From Candidatus Atribacter fermentans (GTDB lineage: Bacteria; Atribacterota; Atribacteria; Atribacterales; Atribacteraceae), in assembly GCA_012517485.1 (NCBI GenBank), contig JAAYUT010000313.1, positions 1 through 5,544 on the forward strand: a stretch of DNA of 5,544 nucleotides, read 5' to 3'. A model generated the notes under the pieces. That model worked only from the letters and a program-made list of their open reading frames with translations. It was not told where the DNA came from and did no database searches. The position numbers were made by a program, and so were the translations under genes. Of the stretch, positions 4,693 to 5,544 are shown in pieces (the first letter of the stretch is position 1; each line of letters opens with the position of its first letter).

Positions 4693-5544
4693 ATGTTAAA
4701 AGAAAAGCTATTATTAGTAGCACTGCTTGGAATTTTCTGTACATCTTTGTTTCTCGGCATCGCTTCTGCTGCTAATTTCACTCCAGCTGCAGAAATAGTT
4801 CCACCAGCAGGTGCATCTCTTTATGTATTACCTGTTGATCAAGTTTCTGAAAAACCCTTGCGCATTGCCACCATTATGGTTCAAAACAACCCATTTGGAA
4901 TGGCAGTTATGAAGGGGACTCTCTTTGCCAAAGAAATCCTCAAAGACCGGAATTGTAAAGTCGACTGGATCTCAGTTCCAGATTTTGATCCAAAGAAATT
5001 CGAAGATGCCATGCAGAATGTTATTACCGCTCAATATGATGCTGTCACCCTCTTCGGTCTTTCCGAAGCACTTCAACCGGTGGTAGATAAAGCCATGGAT
5101 GCTGGAGTCAAGGTCTATACTTTCAATACCGAACCCGGTCTAAAGTCCAAAAGAATTGCCTATTGGGGCCAAGATGGTTTTGCTGGTGGTCAAAAGTGTG
5201 GTCAGCTCTTAATGGATGCCATGGGCGGAGAAGGAAAGTACGCCATTATAACCGGTTCCTTCAATGTTTTGGGTCACGAATTAAGAAGAACCGGTGCTCG
5301 AGATGTCATTGATAAAAACCCCAAGATGATTCTGGTGGGTGAATTTGAAAACCAGGATAAGGCTGAAGCAGCTTACGATGTTACTCAAAACTTAATTACC
5401 TCCAATCCGGACTTGAAAGGTATCTATGTCACCGCCGGTGGTCCCTTTGGAGCTGCCAAAGCCATTAAGGATGCTGGGCTTACAGGAAAAGTGAAATTGG
5501 TTTGCCATGACTGGATGGAAGAAACCGTTGCCTATATCCGATCC
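4693..5544 (+). CDS. Periplasmic sugar-binding protein of an ABC importer (RbsB-like, 3' end beyond window)
   Basis: The frame is open from ATG 4693 to the window edge (284 codons, no stop). GGAGG (4681-4685) lies 7 nt upstream. It encodes a type I periplasmic-binding-protein fold of the Peripla_BP_4 group, which captures a sugar outside the membrane and delivers it to the permease. Residues 1-26 are a signal peptide (KEK, then a hydrophobic core, then ASA before cleavage); Cys16 is not in a lipobox. The mature part has an extra segment of about 30 residues before the first strand, RIATIMVQNNPFG (57-69). It continues with YDAVTLFGLSEA (115-126), WGQDGFAGGQKCGQLL (158-173), LRRTGARD (197-204), GIYVTAGGPFGAAKA (243-257) and KLVCHDW (268-274). 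Compared with RbsB, NNPF and the late Asp (Asp273) are kept, but Asp-Arg is Asn145-Thr146 and the hinge-region Asn is replaced by Gly, so the ligand is probably not ribose. Roughly 30-60 residues are likely missing at the C-terminus. Confidence 0.93.
   Translation, partial: MLKEKLLLVALLGIFCTSLFLGIASAANFTPAAEIVPPAGASLYVLPVDQVSEKPLRIATIMVQNNPFGMAVMKGTLFAKEILKDRNCKVDWISVPDFDPKKFEDAMQNVITAQYDAVTLFGLSEALQPVVDKAMDAGVKVYTFNTEPGLKSKRIAYWGQDGFAGGQKCGQLLMDAMGGEGKYAIITGSFNVLGHELRRTGARDVIDKNPKMILVGEFENQDKAEAAYDVTQNLITSNPDLKGIYVTAGGPFGAAKAIKDAGLTGKVKLVCHDWMEETVAYIRS

Noticed and set aside
1..5544. CRISPR arrays, tRNA or rRNA genes, insertion sequences, toxin-antitoxin or defence genes
   Set aside because: I saw no regularly spaced repeats, cloverleaf sequence, transposase motif or defence-family protein on either strand.

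Overview
The window looks like part of a carbohydrate uptake and breakdown locus from a low-G+C bacterium with a fermentative, Gram-negative-like or thermophile-like gene style. Possible homes are Atribacterota, Thermotogota or anaerobic Bacillota. This guess rests only on base composition and the style of the proteins; there is no rRNA or marker gene to settle it. Strong Shine-Dalgarno sites (GGGGAGG, AGAGGA, AAGGGGTG) and a protein with a cleavable signal peptide support a bacterial origin.

Layout. Positions 1-2972 hold three minus-strand genes read right to left: an FGGY-family sugar kinase (1434-2972), a DeoC-type deoxyribose-phosphate aldolase-like protein (714-1394) and a SIS-domain 6-phospho-3-hexuloisomerase-like protein (38-595). 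Spacing is 39 nt and then 118 nt, consistent with one operon. Positions 2973-3656 are a long AT-rich divergent intergenic region. I find no credible gene in it, but it has two promoter-like sites, each followed by a short perfect palindrome, and a separate 20-bp AT palindrome. Rightward from there come an RbsC-type ABC sugar permease (3657-4625) and a periplasmic sugar-binding protein (4693 to the window end, incomplete). A perfect 24-bp palindrome separates these two.

How the parts fit. The binding protein and permease would import a sugar or polyol, the FGGY kinase would phosphorylate it, and the isomerase-like and aldolase-like proteins would convert or split the phosphate ester into central metabolites. 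No transporter ATPase and no regulator gene lie in the window.

What is unusual. The main folds and most catalytic residues are recognisable, but several substrate-contact motifs differ from the textbook families. The kinase lacks the Met-His pair of xylulokinase. The binding protein lacks the Asp-Arg and Asn contacts of RbsB. The aldolase has a rebuilt phosphate-site loop, and the isomerase has an altered SGSGET motif. The isomerase also sits beside a DeoC-type aldolase rather than its usual partner, hexulose-phosphate synthase. My inference is that the cluster handles a sugar other than xylose or ribose, possibly by an undescribed route. The substrate cannot be named from this sequence.
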